Source: JBPOFM01 sp051252455
GTDB lineage: Bacteria; Bacteroidota; Bacteroidia; Flavobacteriales; Flavobacteriaceae
Assembly (NCBI GenBank): GCA_051252455.1
Contig: JBPOFM010000003.1
Location: 248,001-312,000, forward strand
DNA: 64,000 nt
Direction of reading: 5' to 3'
A model generated the notes under the pieces. The model was not told the origin of the DNA. It was given only the letters and a program-made list of their open reading frames with translations, and made no database searches. Shown one piece after another: positions 9,696 through 18,847 of this stretch (the first letter of the stretch is position 1; each line of letters starts with the position of its first letter). Position numbers and translations under genes: made by a program.

Positions 9696-12494
9696 TTCTA
9701 AAATATAATTTGTTAAGCTATACTCATGTGGTAAATCCATTTTTTTTCGTAAACGGTAACGTTTCACCTCTACACTTTTTGAAGAAATATTAAGCAAAGG
9801 TGCGATCTCTTTTGACGATAGATTTAATCTTAAATAGGCACATAATCTCAAATCATTTGGAGTCAGAGAGGGATGTTTGGACTTTACTTTCTTTAGAAAA
9901 TCCTTATCAGCGTTATTAAAGGCTTCTTGAAAGAATTTCCAGTCATCTGTATTGTTCAGATTTTTATCTATGAATTTGATCACTGGTTTTAATGTGTGTG
10001 TATCGTCTGCATTTTTCAGTTCCTCTTTAACAGTATTCAGAAATTCATTTTTCTTTATTAAACTCATTGTGGAGATTGCCAACTCCCTATTTTTGTTATC
10101 AATATCTTGCTGTAGTTTTTCGTTTTCCACCTGCATCAATTGTTGCTCGTTCTCGAGCTGCTTTAACTCTAAATCCCTTGCATTTTTTTTAACCAGCATT
10201 TCCTTTTGTTTTTTATAATATCTTTTGTAGACATTATGCATGACTATCGAGAAGAGGAAAATAGTCAACAAGTATACCCCAACCATCAAGTTAGATATGT
10301 ACCATGGCTTCTGAATTTTAAATTTATATTGTGCCACATTTGACGAGATGGTGTTCCCTACCTTTGCTCTTACGCTGAAAGCATAATCGCCATGAGGTAA
10401 ATTTTTGAATAGAACGGATGAACTTGAGGACCACTCACTCCACTGATCATAATAACCCTCCAATTTGTACTCATATTCTGTCGTTAAAAAAATTTCGTAT
10501 TCCGGGACACTAAAATTAAACTCGAAGTTGTTTTGATTGTTTTTAAATAGGACAGACTCTCCTTTATCCAAAAATGATGGAATGCCATCTACGGCATAAT
10601 TTAAAATCGTGTTGATTGAAACATCATAGGTTTTATGATTTAATCTATCCAAATCTATGACCTCATATCCAGCTGACGTGCCTATGAGATACTTATTGCC
10701 ATCTAAATATGAAAGTGTCTCATAACCCACCATTTCCTTTCTTGAGGATTGTGGAAACGCAATCGTATTAATTTTGGGGACATTGCTCATTTTACCTGGG
10801 GATATGTAAATGAGATTCTTATCTGTAAAACCCCAAAGTCTATTGTGGTTTGAGTCTGGAATTAACTTACCAGAGGTATAATGACTGGGCTCAAATATAC
10901 CACTCAAAACACTGTCTTTTAAGAATTTTTGAGAGGCATCATCATATTTGAAAATACCTCCCTCATAGGAATAAATAATTTGATCATTGTACTTTATTAA
11001 GCTTGAATTAAAACCTTTCTCTATATCTGCATTTTTTTTAACGGAACTGACTTCTAATAATTTCTCATTTATATCCAGTTCAAAAACACCCTTATATTCA
11101 TGGTTTACTAGTATTGTGTTCTTATTCAGAACCTCGAAATATTTGGTTGAAATGTGAAAACCCTCGAGCTTATTTCTGAAAGTCCATTTTCCATTTAGTT
11201 TATGCAAAACGTTGATGCCGTTATAATTTCCTTGCAGCAAAGTGTTTGGCGCGAATGGATAAGGCTTTATGGTCCATGTACCAGGCGTATTCGTAATCAT
11301 TTCCGCCTTATCGTCTATTATTGTGAAGGTTCCAACGTTATGACCACAAAATAAAATACCATCAATTTCAATTAAACTCCACACCTGACCTTTGGTCCCT
11401 TCTACAAATGTGAATTCATTTTCACTAGATACATCTTTATAAAAAAGACCTTGATTTGTTCCTAAAAACAATTGGTTGTTATGAATAATTGATGTGTAAA
11501 CAGTACCTAATTTACCTTCTTCATCATAATAAATACTGAAAGGTGATTTCATGTTTATCACATTGATGCCATTATCCAAACCTAACCAAATGTTCTCTTC
11601 AACATCTTCAAATAATGTCAGCACTGTATTGTTTCCTAAACTATTCGTCTGGTCAATTTTGTAAATGAATTCTCCATTTTTATCTAAATGGACCATTCCA
11701 TTTGAAATAGTTCCCAAGATAAAATTCCCATTTTTCAATTGGATGCTATTATAAACGCTCAATTTTGAAATCATTTCTGATGATGGAACGATCCATTTAG
11801 TAAGTTCGTTCGATTCCCAAACGTAAAACCCTTTCTCTTGAGTTTCCATTAGCAATTTCCCATTCAAATCAAAAATACTGACTAAAACATTGCTCCTCAC
11901 AATGTCATTGTCACAGATAAGTTTTGATGTCCCATTCTCTATTTTATACACACCATCCTCGAAACTTTGGTAATAGATGTTGCCATTGACCTTAAAAATC
12001 TTAATTATGGTATGTTCAGAATCAATGGTTTTATAAGAATCATCATTCGAATCGTAGATGTAGATTCTATTGAGAGATTGAAATAGGACAAATCGATCTG
12101 AAGAAATGATATTCCAAAACTGTTCGTCTTCAATTAAAGACAACTTTAGTTTTTTTGACAAAGAAGTATAGGTAAGATTCCCGAATGCGTTGCGCATCCA
12201 ATACCCAAAATCCATATAGCAGCCAGTGTAAATTCTATCTCCGATAACATTTACGGACCTAAAAACAGATTTATTCTCTGATGGATACAGCTGCCATTTG
12301 GCACCGTTAAATTCTAACAATCCTTTATTATTGGCAACATAAATATACTTGTTGTCCGCTTGGGAAATGGACCAATTTTGATTTTCCGCTCCATATTCTT
12401 TTGGAATAAACAACTCGATTGGAGGAAGTTCCTGTGCATTTAGAAATGAGGAAACCAGGAAAAAACAAAACAGTATTTTGGAGTGTAGCTGCAA
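9690..12494 (-). CDS. Membrane-spanning propeller/Y_Y_Y sensor with LuxR-type HTH, PUL regulator
   Basis: Transcription regulator that senses ligand outside the cytoplasm and binds DNA inside; 934 residues. The N-terminal signal sequence (CFFLVSSFLNAQ) is followed by a long two-component-style beta-propeller (about 25-650, e.g. NIWLGLDNGINVINM). A Y_Y_Y Ig-like domain follows (YEYKLEGYYDQWSEWS). One membrane helix lies at about 731-756, then a coiled coil, then a GerE/LuxR-type HTH at about 873-920 (LSSKEIAPLLNISSKSVEVK). No kinase domain is present, so it is a hybrid-type sensor lacking phosphotransfer. The start is TTG at 12494; a stop lies a few codons upstream and no in-frame ATG gives the signal peptide. 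It sits between susC and the sugar importer, all leftward, and probably controls both. Confidence 0.85.
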   Translation of the reverse strand: MQLHSKILFCFFLVSSFLNAQELPPIELFIPKEYGAENQNWSISQADNKYIYVANNKGLLEFNGAKWQLYPSENKSVFRSVNVIGDRIYTGCYMDFGYWMRNAFGNLTYTSLSKKLKLSLIEDEQFWNIISSDRFVLFQSLNRIYIYDSNDDSYKTIDSEHTIIKIFKVNGNIYYQSFEDGVYKIENGTSKLICDNDIVRSNVLVSIFDLNGKLLMETQEKGFYVWESNELTKWIVPSSEMISKLSVYNSIQLKNGNFILGTISNGMVHLDKNGEFIYKIDQTNSLGNNTVLTLFEDVEENIWLGLDNGINVINMKSPFSIYYDEEGKLGTVYTSIIHNNQLFLGTNQGLFYKDVSSENEFTFVEGTKGQVWSLIEIDGILFCGHNVGTFTIIDDKAEMITNTPGTWTIKPYPFAPNTLLQGNYNGINVLHKLNGKWTFRNKLEGFHISTKYFEVLNKNTILVNHEYKGVFELDINEKLLEVSSVKKNADIEKGFNSSLIKYNDQIIYSYEGGIFKYDDASQKFLKDSVLSGIFEPSHYTSGKLIPDSNHNRLWGFTDKNLIYISPGKMSNVPKINTIAFPQSSRKEMVGYETLSYLDGNKYLIGTSAGYEVIDLDRLNHKTYDVSINTILNYAVDGIPSFLDKGESVLFKNNQNNFEFNFSVPEYEIFLTTEYEYKLEGYYDQWSEWSSSSSVLFKNLPHGDYAFSVRAKVGNTISSNVAQYKFKIQKPWYISNLMVGVYLLTIFLFSIVMHNVYKRYYKKQKEMLVKKNARDLELKQLENEQQLMQVENEKLQQDIDNKNRELAISTMSLIKKNEFLNTVKEELKNADDTHTLKPVIKFIDKNLNNTDDWKFFQEAFNNADKDFLKKVKSKHPSLTPNDLRLCAYLRLNLSSKEIAPLLNISSKSVEVKRYRLRKKMDLPHEYSLTNYILEL

Positions 12495-12569
12495 TTTCAG
12501 TGTAAATAGTTAATACAATTATACGATATATTGCAATCATCTCCTACGGAAGTACTTTCTTAACAGTTA

Positions 12570-13949
12570 TTACTTTTTCCAAAAACCTTCAATTTCTTCA
12601 AGTGTTTTCCCTTTTGTTTCTGGAATGAATTTGTAGGTTACAAATACGATGACAAGAATAAATATTATGAAAATAAAATAAGGTAAAGAACCGTTCCAAG
12701 TTGCACTGTTATTTACTTCACTTCCCATAACAATTGGGAATGATTGTGAAACAATATAATTGGCGAACCATTGTGCCGCTACAGCTACTGACATCGCCAC
12801 ACTACGAATTCTGTTTGGAAACATTTCCGATAGCAATACCCAAACGACAGGTCCCATAGATAGCGCAAACGAACCTATGAAAATCAATACACCCAATAAT
12901 GATATAAATCCAACCGATTGCTGTTGCAGTGATACACCTAAAAGAAGAAATCCAACTAACATTCCAATGGAACCAATATAGAGTAACGGCTTTCTTCCAA
13001 ATTTATCGACTGTGAACATCGCGACAAAGGTAAATACGAGATTGACAAACGCCAACAGAATTTGCTGTTTCAATACATCCTCTTTTCCAAAACCCAAAGC
13101 TTTTTCGAAAATATCAGCACCATAATAAAGTACGGCATTGATACCCGTAAATTGCTGGAGCATAGAAAAAACGGTTCCGATGATGATGATCCCCAAAATC
13201 ATTTTAGAAAAATAATTCACTTTTACCCCAGTGTCTTCAGCTTTCAAGGATTGTTCAATTTGAAATATTTCTTTGTTTGCCTGTTCATCGTCATGGATTT
13301 TTCTCAACACAACTAACGCTTCATCAGTCCTACCTTTTAATGCCAACCAACGCGGACTTTTAGGCACAAAAAACAGTAATATCAAAAATAGACCACTTGG
13401 TATCAATTCTGACCAGAACATTTGTCTCCATCCAATTTGAATATTTTCGGCTTCGGTGAGATTTGTACCAATGAAATAGGTTGCCAAGAAAACCACGAAG
13501 AAACCGATGACGATGGCAAGCTGATAATACGTAACCATTCGGCCTCTAATATTGCTAGGAGCGATTTCTGCAATGTACATTGGAGCATTCATAGACGCGA
13601 TGCCAATCCCCAAGCCACCTATAATCCTAAAAGCCACCAACAGTGTCACTGATTCTGGAAACATGGAGGGAAGACCTGAACCCCAAGCCGACAGTGTAAA
13701 TAAGATGGCTGAAATAATCAGAGAATACTTTCTACCTATTTTGATGCTTAAAGGACCTGCAACAATGGCCCCAAAAAAGCAGCCGATAAGTGCACTTCCT
13801 ACAACCCATCCTTTCATGGCATCACTCAGCTCAAAATATTTGCTTAAATAAAATTGTGCACCATTGATAACACCTGTATCATATCCAAATAATAATCCAC
13901 CAAGCGCTGAAACGGCTGCTATTAATAATAAAAAAGTACTCTTACTCAT
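12570..13949 (-). CDS. MFS sugar:proton symporter (GalP/XylE-like)
   Basis: Inner-membrane monosaccharide importer of the sugar porter family; 459 residues with the twelve hydrophobic segments expected. Family signatures are GGLLFGYDTGVINGA near the N-terminus, GRKYSLI after helix 2, PKSPRWL before the central loop, QQFTGINAVLYYG in helix 7, DKFGRKPLLYIG and the terminal PETKGKTLEEIE. It is upstream of and co-directional with the PUL regulator, about 75 bases away, and would take up the glucose released by the GH3 enzyme. A TGTAGTG element like those before susC lies at 14028-14034. The assignment is firm; glucose as substrate is inferred. Confidence 0.92.
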   Translation of the reverse strand: MSKSTFLLLIAAVSALGGLLFGYDTGVINGAQFYLSKYFELSDAMKGWVVGSALIGCFFGAIVAGPLSIKIGRKYSLIISAILFTLSAWGSGLPSMFPESVTLLVAFRIIGGLGIGIASMNAPMYIAEIAPSNIRGRMVTYYQLAIVIGFFVVFLATYFIGTNLTEAENIQIGWRQMFWSELIPSGLFLILLFFVPKSPRWLALKGRTDEALVVLRKIHDDEQANKEIFQIEQSLKAEDTGVKVNYFSKMILGIIIIGTVFSMLQQFTGINAVLYYGADIFEKALGFGKEDVLKQQILLAFVNLVFTFVAMFTVDKFGRKPLLYIGSIGMLVGFLLLGVSLQQQSVGFISLLGVLIFIGSFALSMGPVVWVLLSEMFPNRIRSVAMSVAVAAQWFANYIVSQSFPIVMGSEVNNSATWNGSLPYFIFIIFILVIVFVTYKFIPETKGKTLEEIEGFWKK

Positions 13950-14268
13950 ATCGTTTAAGTTTTTACAGTAGTGTAAAATAGACTTTTTAATAAATATACA
14001 CGAGGTTATCTACCGATTTGCTATATATGTAGTGTTTTTGTCTAGGTATTTTTGTCAATTTAATAATAAAGGACGAAAAATTAAGGCAGCGATATTGAAT
14101 ATTCCAATTAAATTTCAAACTATAATGTGATTGAAAGTAGAGCAATTTTCTTGAAAAATGACATATTAAATAAAAATTTCGATGAGACCTCCTTTCACGG
14201 TGTCAAAATTTCAAAAAAATACTTTAATAACAAGGACGCAGTTTATTAATTTGGAAACCAAATTGAAT
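13950..14268. promoter_or_regulatory. Upstream region of the sugar importer, no gene seen
   Basis: A 319-base AT-rich gap. It holds TGTAGTG at 14028-14034, matching the susC upstream elements, and an interrupted palindrome TTTTAC-N6-GTAAAA at 13961-13978 whose centre, AGTAGT, is a near match. No open frame with coding character is visible in the rest. Confidence 0.4.
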
Positions 14269-14790
14269 TTATTTCTCTGGCGGATATTTTAAGAGTACTT
14301 TTTCTACAATTTTTTGTAATTGAGCTTCCCGCTGATCAGGGGTTGTTTTTGGATTGTAGCTGCTTTCACTGACAGCTTGCCAGAAAAGCCCTGATCTGCT
14401 GTCGTCAACGAAGTCGAAAATAATTTGGCGATTGAAATTTGCTTGTCCAACGGGAATGCCGATAGAAATACCACCTCCGACATTGCCTCCACCACCGCCT
14501 ACACCAACACCAACATTGTTCCGCTGTGCTTCTTGGAATTCGTTGCTTTGTACATTAATCAAGAAATCCGGAGTGTCAGAAATAGTGTATCCTCTTGAAT
14601 GCATTGTGCTGTCGATGCTATTTAATAGCCGTTTTGAGTCGAGATCGCTCAAGCCTGTGTTGAGTGGACTGTAGTAATTATAGGTTTTGTATGTGCTGAA
14701 ATCTGTGGTTTTGTCGTAGTCGTAACTAACCCGAACTGGGGAGCAGGCTGTAATGAGTCCCACTAATAGTACCATTATTATATTTTTCAT
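14269..14790 (-). CDS. DUF4136 family lipoprotein
   Basis: Small envelope lipoprotein of 173 residues; its role is unknown. The signal peptide ends in a lipobox (VGLITACSPV, Cys16). The family opening DYDKTTDFSTYKTYNYY and the internal DFLINVQSNEFQ match DUF4136 proteins. A glycine-rich loop (VGVGGGGGNVGGG) sits mid-protein, and the C-terminal DPxGLFWQAV-like stretch here reads RSGLFWQAVSES. It is a single gene, separated from both neighbours by long gaps. Family membership is fairly sure. No function can be claimed. Confidence 0.85.
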   Translation of the reverse strand: MKNIIMVLLVGLITACSPVRVSYDYDKTTDFSTYKTYNYYSPLNTGLSDLDSKRLLNSIDSTMHSRGYTISDTPDFLINVQSNEFQEAQRNNVGVGVGGGGGNVGGGISIGIPVGQANFNRQIIFDFVDDSRSGLFWQAVSESSYNPKTTPDQREAQLQKIVEKVLLKYPPEK

Positions 14791-15080
14791 CGTTTTTTTA
14801 TTTTAAAGATATGGAAAATTGTGGAATTGTTGAATCGTTAATATGTGTAGTTGGAGGTGGGAGATTAAATAGTCGGGTGATTTTTTTGCATTGATGGTTT
14901 TGAGAGCGGTTTATGTAGATGGACTTGCTTATTTGGAGATGGGATGTGATAAATAAAACTCCCATAAGGACGCAAACTGATATACTGCCCATATGTGAAA
15001 AATCGAGAGTTTGTGTTGCCATTAGGGTCATTTTAATGTGGCGTATTGAGAGTACGTAATTACTTTCCAATTCTTTTCTT

Positions 15081-15111
15081 AAAAAAAAGCAGACTTTAAG
15101 AAGTCTGCTTT
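15081..15111 (-). terminator. Intrinsic terminator, leftward
   Basis: An 11-base perfect stem (AAAGCAGACTT at 15086-15096 paired with 15101-15111) with a 4-base loop. On the minus strand it is followed by a run of eight T. It lies about 180 bases beyond the obg stop, which is far for an obg terminator. Confidence 0.85.
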
Positions 15112-15185
15112 ATTTATTGCCAAAGGATTTAGTGTCCATTTGGTCTTTCTTAACTAACCAACCACTACAAAGATGCTGCATTATA
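15081..15185 (-). ncRNA. Candidate small RNA ending at the terminator downstream of obg
   Basis: Between the obg stop and a strong terminator lies a stretch that could be an independent short transcript. On the minus strand it contains a mini reading frame starting ATGCAGCATC (about 23 codons, ending just before the stem) and a small CCAAA...TTTGG hairpin. No promoter is clear. It could equally be the obg 3' UTR. Confidence is low and the boundaries are approximate. Confidence 0.25.
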
Positions 15186-15293
15186 TGTAGTTCTAGTTAT
15201 ATAATTTTAGGTTTTTGTTATAGAATTATTATCTCTATGCTGAATCGTTGGAGTATGTGATGATCGAAACGGTTTTTTTCGAAAAACGGTTTC

Positions 15294-16289
15294 TCAATTC
15301 AGCATTTTCCATAATTTATCTTTCAATTCGGTAAGACCTTGTTGAGCTACAGATGAAATAAACAAATATTCAATTGGAAGGGTTTTGTCTAATTCTGTCT
15401 TTAATTCTGCCTTTAACTCATCATCAAGCATATCACATTTAGATATGGCTATCAAACGATCTTTGTCAAGCATTTCCGGATTGTAACGACGAAGTTCATC
15501 GAGCAAAATCTCATATTGTTTATGGATGTCTTTAGCATCTGCCGGAATGAGGAACAATAGGATAGAGTTGCGTTCTATATGACGTAAAAAATAATGCCCA
15601 AGTCCTTTACCTTCTGCGGCACCCTCAATAATACCTGGAATATCGGCCATGACAAAGGTCTTGAAATCTCGGTATTCTACAATGCCTAAATTCGGTTTTA
15701 AAGTAGTAAACTCATAATCGGCAATTTTTGGTTTTGCAGATGTCACTACAGACAGTAAAGTTGACTTTCCTGCATTTGGGAATCCCACCAGTCCAACATC
15801 GGCTAGGACTTTAAGTTCCATGAGAATGTCCATTTCTTGCTTTGGCTTCCCTGGTTGCGAATGTCTTGGTGTTTGGTTTGTGGACGTTTTAAAATGCCAG
15901 TTTCCCAAACCTCCCATACCACCTTCTACGATGATTTTTTCTTCACCATTTTCGGTGATTTCGAATAGCACTTTATCAGTTTCGGAATCCTTTACAACGG
16001 TTCCTAACGGCACATCTACATAGACATCTTCACCATCAGCTCCTGTACTTCTACTTTTGCTTCCGTGTTCGCCATGTCCTGCCTGGAAATGCTTTTTAAA
16101 TTTCAAATGCAGTAACGTCCACAGGTTTTCATTTCCTCTGATAATAACGTGTCCACCTCGTCCTCCATCGCCACCATCAGGGCCTCCTTTAGTGATAAAT
16201 TTCTCTCGGTGTAAATGCATGGAGCCTTTACCTCCGTTTCCGGAGGTGACGTGCATTTTTACATAGTCTACGAAATTGCCTTCTGTCAT
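15294..16289 (-). CDS. obg: Obg/CgtA family GTPase
   Basis: Essential GTPase of late 50S ribosome assembly and stress signalling; 331 residues, typical length for Bacteroidota. The glycine-rich Obg fold occupies about 1-158 (GGPDGGDGGRGGHVIIRG). The G domain follows with P-loop GFPNAGKST (169-177), switch region TTLKPN, G3 DIPG (216-219) and G4 SKCD (283-286) in place of the usual NKxD. There is no long C-terminal extension. The gene follows hpt-adk on the same strand after about 85 bases and may share its transcript. Confidence 0.97.
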   Translation of the reverse strand: MTEGNFVDYVKMHVTSGNGGKGSMHLHREKFITKGGPDGGDGGRGGHVIIRGNENLWTLLHLKFKKHFQAGHGEHGSKSRSTGADGEDVYVDVPLGTVVKDSETDKVLFEITENGEEKIIVEGGMGGLGNWHFKTSTNQTPRHSQPGKPKQEMDILMELKVLADVGLVGFPNAGKSTLLSVVTSAKPKIADYEFTTLKPNLGIVEYRDFKTFVMADIPGIIEGAAEGKGLGHYFLRHIERNSILLFLIPADAKDIHKQYEILLDELRRYNPEMLDKDRLIAISKCDMLDDELKAELKTELDKTLPIEYLFISSVAQQGLTELKDKLWKMLN

Positions 16290-16375
16290 TTTAATAGATG
16301 TTAGATTTGAGATTCGAGATTTGAGACAACGTATGCTTCAAAAATTAATTGTAACCCTATAAAGATTATCGCCTT

Positions 16376-17485
16376 CTAAAGTTTATCAATCACTTGACTC
16401 AATCGCTCCGTAATCTCTTCAATACTTCCAACACCATCTACACCAAAATATTTGTCTTGTGCAGAATAATAATCTTTAAGTACCGCTGTTTTTTTATAGT
16501 ATTCTTTAATTCTGTGGCTTACAACACCTTCGTTCGCATCATCTGGTCTTCCGCTTGTTTTTCCTCTTTCTAGTAAACGTTTTATTAAGATGTCGTCTTC
16601 TACTTCCAACGCAATCATGGCGTTAATTACGGAATCCTTTTCGTCCATAAGTTCATCCAACGCCTTCGCTTGCGCATTTGTACGTGGAAAACCATCAAAA
16701 ATAAAACCATTCGCATCGGCATTTTTCTCTACTTCAGCGGCTAACATGTCGATCGTTACTTTATCCGGAACCAATTCCCCTTTATCCATATAGGATTTAG
16801 CCAACATTCCTAAAGCCGTTTCATTCTTAATATTATATCGAAAAACATCTCCAGTGGAAATATGAATAAGGTTATATTTTTCCTTTAAAAAATTAGCTTG
16901 TGTTCCCTTTCCTGCTCCTGGAGGTCCGAATAGGACAATATTTGTCATGTGTTGTGTTGTTTTAAGTTGATAAATTTCTGGATAATCACGTCCGAGACCA
17001 TCAAAATCCAAACCATAGCCAACAATAAATTTTGTTGGAATCTCGAAACCGACATAATGGAGTTTGTAATCTTTCTTATAGGCTTCTGGTTTGTAGAATA
17101 AGGTTGCGATTTTCAATTCCTTAACCTTCTCATTTCTAAAAATACGATGGACTTCTTCAAGTGTTCTTCCCGAATCGATGATATCCTCTAAAATGACGAC
17201 TGTTCTACCTTCCAAATCTTGGGTTAAACCAATCAACCTTTGAATATCTTCTGTGGATTTCAAACCTTCGTAAGATGCCAGCTTAATAAATGTGATTTCA
17301 CAAGGTTTTGGAAATTTCTTTACAAAATCGCTGACGAACATAAAAGACCCATTCAAAATACCAATAAACACAGGGATTTCGTCACCCAAGTCCTTGGCAA
17401 TTTCTTCTGCCATACGAGCAACGACATCCTGTATTTCTTGTTCAGAAATAAATGGTTTAAAGTATAGATCGTGTAATTTAATCAA
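16376..17485 (-). CDS. adk: Bifunctional hypoxanthine phosphoribosyltransferase / adenylate kinase fusion
   Basis: Two purine enzymes in one 369-residue chain. Residues 1-178 form a type I PRTase (HPRT: IMP/GMP salvage from PRPP), with the PRPP loop VVILEDIIDSGRTLEE at 96-111 and the VGYGLDFDGLGRDYPEIY tail. Residues 180-369 form a complete adenylate kinase: P-loop GPPGAGKGT (187-195), STGDVFR, FDGFPRT and a LID with GKTSGRPDD. An internal ATG at codon 180 could also give free Adk. Such fusions are a known arrangement in Flavobacteriaceae, so this is probably not an assembly artefact. The frame is continuous. Neighbours are obg and, divergently, purK. Confidence 0.95.
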   Translation of the reverse strand: MIKLHDLYFKPFISEQEIQDVVARMAEEIAKDLGDEIPVFIGILNGSFMFVSDFVKKFPKPCEITFIKLASYEGLKSTEDIQRLIGLTQDLEGRTVVILEDIIDSGRTLEEVHRIFRNEKVKELKIATLFYKPEAYKKDYKLHYVGFEIPTKFIVGYGLDFDGLGRDYPEIYQLKTTQHMTNIVLFGPPGAGKGTQANFLKEKYNLIHISTGDVFRYNIKNETALGMLAKSYMDKGELVPDKVTIDMLAAEVEKNADANGFIFDGFPRTNAQAKALDELMDEKDSVINAMIALEVEDDILIKRLLERGKTSGRPDDANEGVVSHRIKEYYKKTAVLKDYYSAQDKYFGVDGVGSIEEITERLSQVIDKL

Positions 17486-17662
17486 GAAATTTTATTTTTT
17501 TAAAGATACAAAGATACGGTTTTGTTTTACAAACTAATCCTGAATTTTCGGGTTTAGGCTCATGATTTTGCGACATTAGACGTATTTTTGTATGATAAAA
17601 GTTTAAAATCATATAAAACTTAATTTTAATCAAAAAACCGACCCCTTTTGTGGGAAATCAAC

Positions 17663-18817
17663 ATGAATTATTTTTCTTCAGAGTTTAAACTTGGTATTCT
17701 TGGTGGTGGACAATTAGGCAAAATGCTGCTCAATGACACTCGTAAGTTCGATATTTACACCTCTGTTCTAGACCCAAGTGATGAAGCTCCCTGTAAGATT
17801 GCGTGCAACGAGTTCGTGAAAGGAGATTTGATGGATTATGATACCGTTGTCGCTTTCGGAAAGAAGGTAGACGTTTTGACCATTGAAATTGAAAATGTCA
17901 ATGTCGATGCTCTTGAAACTTTAGAAAAAATGGGCATCAAAGTTTTTCCTTCTTCAAAAACACTACGAACCATTCAGAATAAAGCCACTCAAAAGTTATT
18001 TTATATAGACCATAACATTCCAACAGCCGAGTTTGTCCGATTTGCCTATGTTTCAGAAATTGAAGACGCAATTGATAATGGCGGCGTGCAATTACCTTTT
18101 GTATGGAAGGCAGCACAGTTTGGTTATGATGGCAATGGTGTAAAAGTAGTCAGATCAAAAGACGATTTAAAGGACTTGATAGATGGTGAATGTATTGCGG
18201 AACGCATGATTCCATTTAAGAATGAATTGGCGGTCATTGTCAGTAGAAATGAAAAAGGCGAAGTCAAGACTTATCCTGTTGTAGAGATGGAATTCCATCC
18301 TGAAGCAAATCAGGTGGAATATGTGATTTGTCCAGCAAGAATTTCTACCGAAGTTGCTTTGAAAGCACAGGAAATTGCTTTAAATGTTTCTCAAGCATTC
18401 AATCATGTGGGTTTATTGGCAGTTGAAATGTTTCAAACTCAAAATGATGACATCTTGGTGAATGAAGTCGCGCCAAGACCACATAATTCTGGACATCACA
18501 CCATCGAATCGAGTTATACTTCGCAGTTTGAACAACATTTGCGTTGCATATTAAATTTGCCATTGGGTAAGACTGACAATAAAGTTGCGGGCGTGATGGT
18601 GAATTTGGTAGGTGCCGAAGGGTTTGAAGGGAATGTTGTGTATAAAAATATTGAAGAAATTATGCAAATGGAAGGCGTTACTCCACATATTTATGGTAAA
18701 AAACAAACACGTCCATTTCGCAAAATGGGACATGTAACCATTGTGAATGAGGATCTCAATGAAGCTCGGACTATTGCGGAGGATGTTAAGAATTTGATTA
18801 AAGTAATATCAGAATAA
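17663..18817 (+). CDS. purK: N5-carboxyaminoimidazole ribonucleotide synthase
   Basis: ATP-grasp enzyme converting AIR, bicarbonate and ATP to N5-CAIR in purine synthesis; 384 residues from the ATG at 17663. The frame is open five codons further to a TTG, but the ATG gives the usual N-terminus before KLGILGGGQLGKML. Other features are FVWKAAQFGYDGNGVKVV (ATP-grasp), EVAPRPHNSGHHTIESS and the C-terminal GHVTIV. It pairs with purE downstream, but the two are separated by about 390 bases holding a toxin-antitoxin remnant. A TATTTTTG element (17583-17590) matches the Bacteroidota -7 consensus TAnnTTTG, though no good -33 partner is seen. Confidence 0.96.
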   Translation: MNYFSSEFKLGILGGGQLGKMLLNDTRKFDIYTSVLDPSDEAPCKIACNEFVKGDLMDYDTVVAFGKKVDVLTIEIENVNVDALETLEKMGIKVFPSSKTLRTIQNKATQKLFYIDHNIPTAEFVRFAYVSEIEDAIDNGGVQLPFVWKAAQFGYDGNGVKVVRSKDDLKDLIDGECIAERMIPFKNELAVIVSRNEKGEVKTYPVVEMEFHPEANQVEYVICPARISTEVALKAQEIALNVSQAFNHVGLLAVEMFQTQNDDILVNEVAPRPHNSGHHTIESSYTSQFEQHLRCILNLPLGKTDNKVAGVMVNLVGAEGFEGNVVYKNIEEIMQMEGVTPHIYGKKQTRPFRKMGHVTIVNEDLNEARTIAEDVKNLIKVISE

Positions 18818-18847
18818 GTTCGTATTTTTGAGTAAATCTTTCGAGTT

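Larger units (their letters stand above)
14791..15293. other. Intergenic stretch downstream of obg: terminator and possible small RNA, otherwise empty
   Basis: A 503-base gap. The half near obg (15081-15293) contains a strong leftward intrinsic terminator and a possible short transcript. The half near the DUF4136 gene (14791-15070) has an open frame of 90 codons, but its composition is not protein-like. A weak imperfect hairpin (GAAAC...GTTTC around TTTTTCGAAAAA) lies at 15266-15293 at the very end of obg. Confidence 0.5.

Noticed and set aside
14798..15070. 90-codon frame on the minus strand
   Set aside because: No signal, motif or ribosome site; composition does not look coding.
15266..15293. 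Terminator at the end of obg (GAAACGGTTTTTTTCGAAAAACGGTTTC)
   Set aside because: The arms mismatch at the GG/CG positions and the stem has no T tract on the minus strand; the convincing terminator is at 15081-15111.
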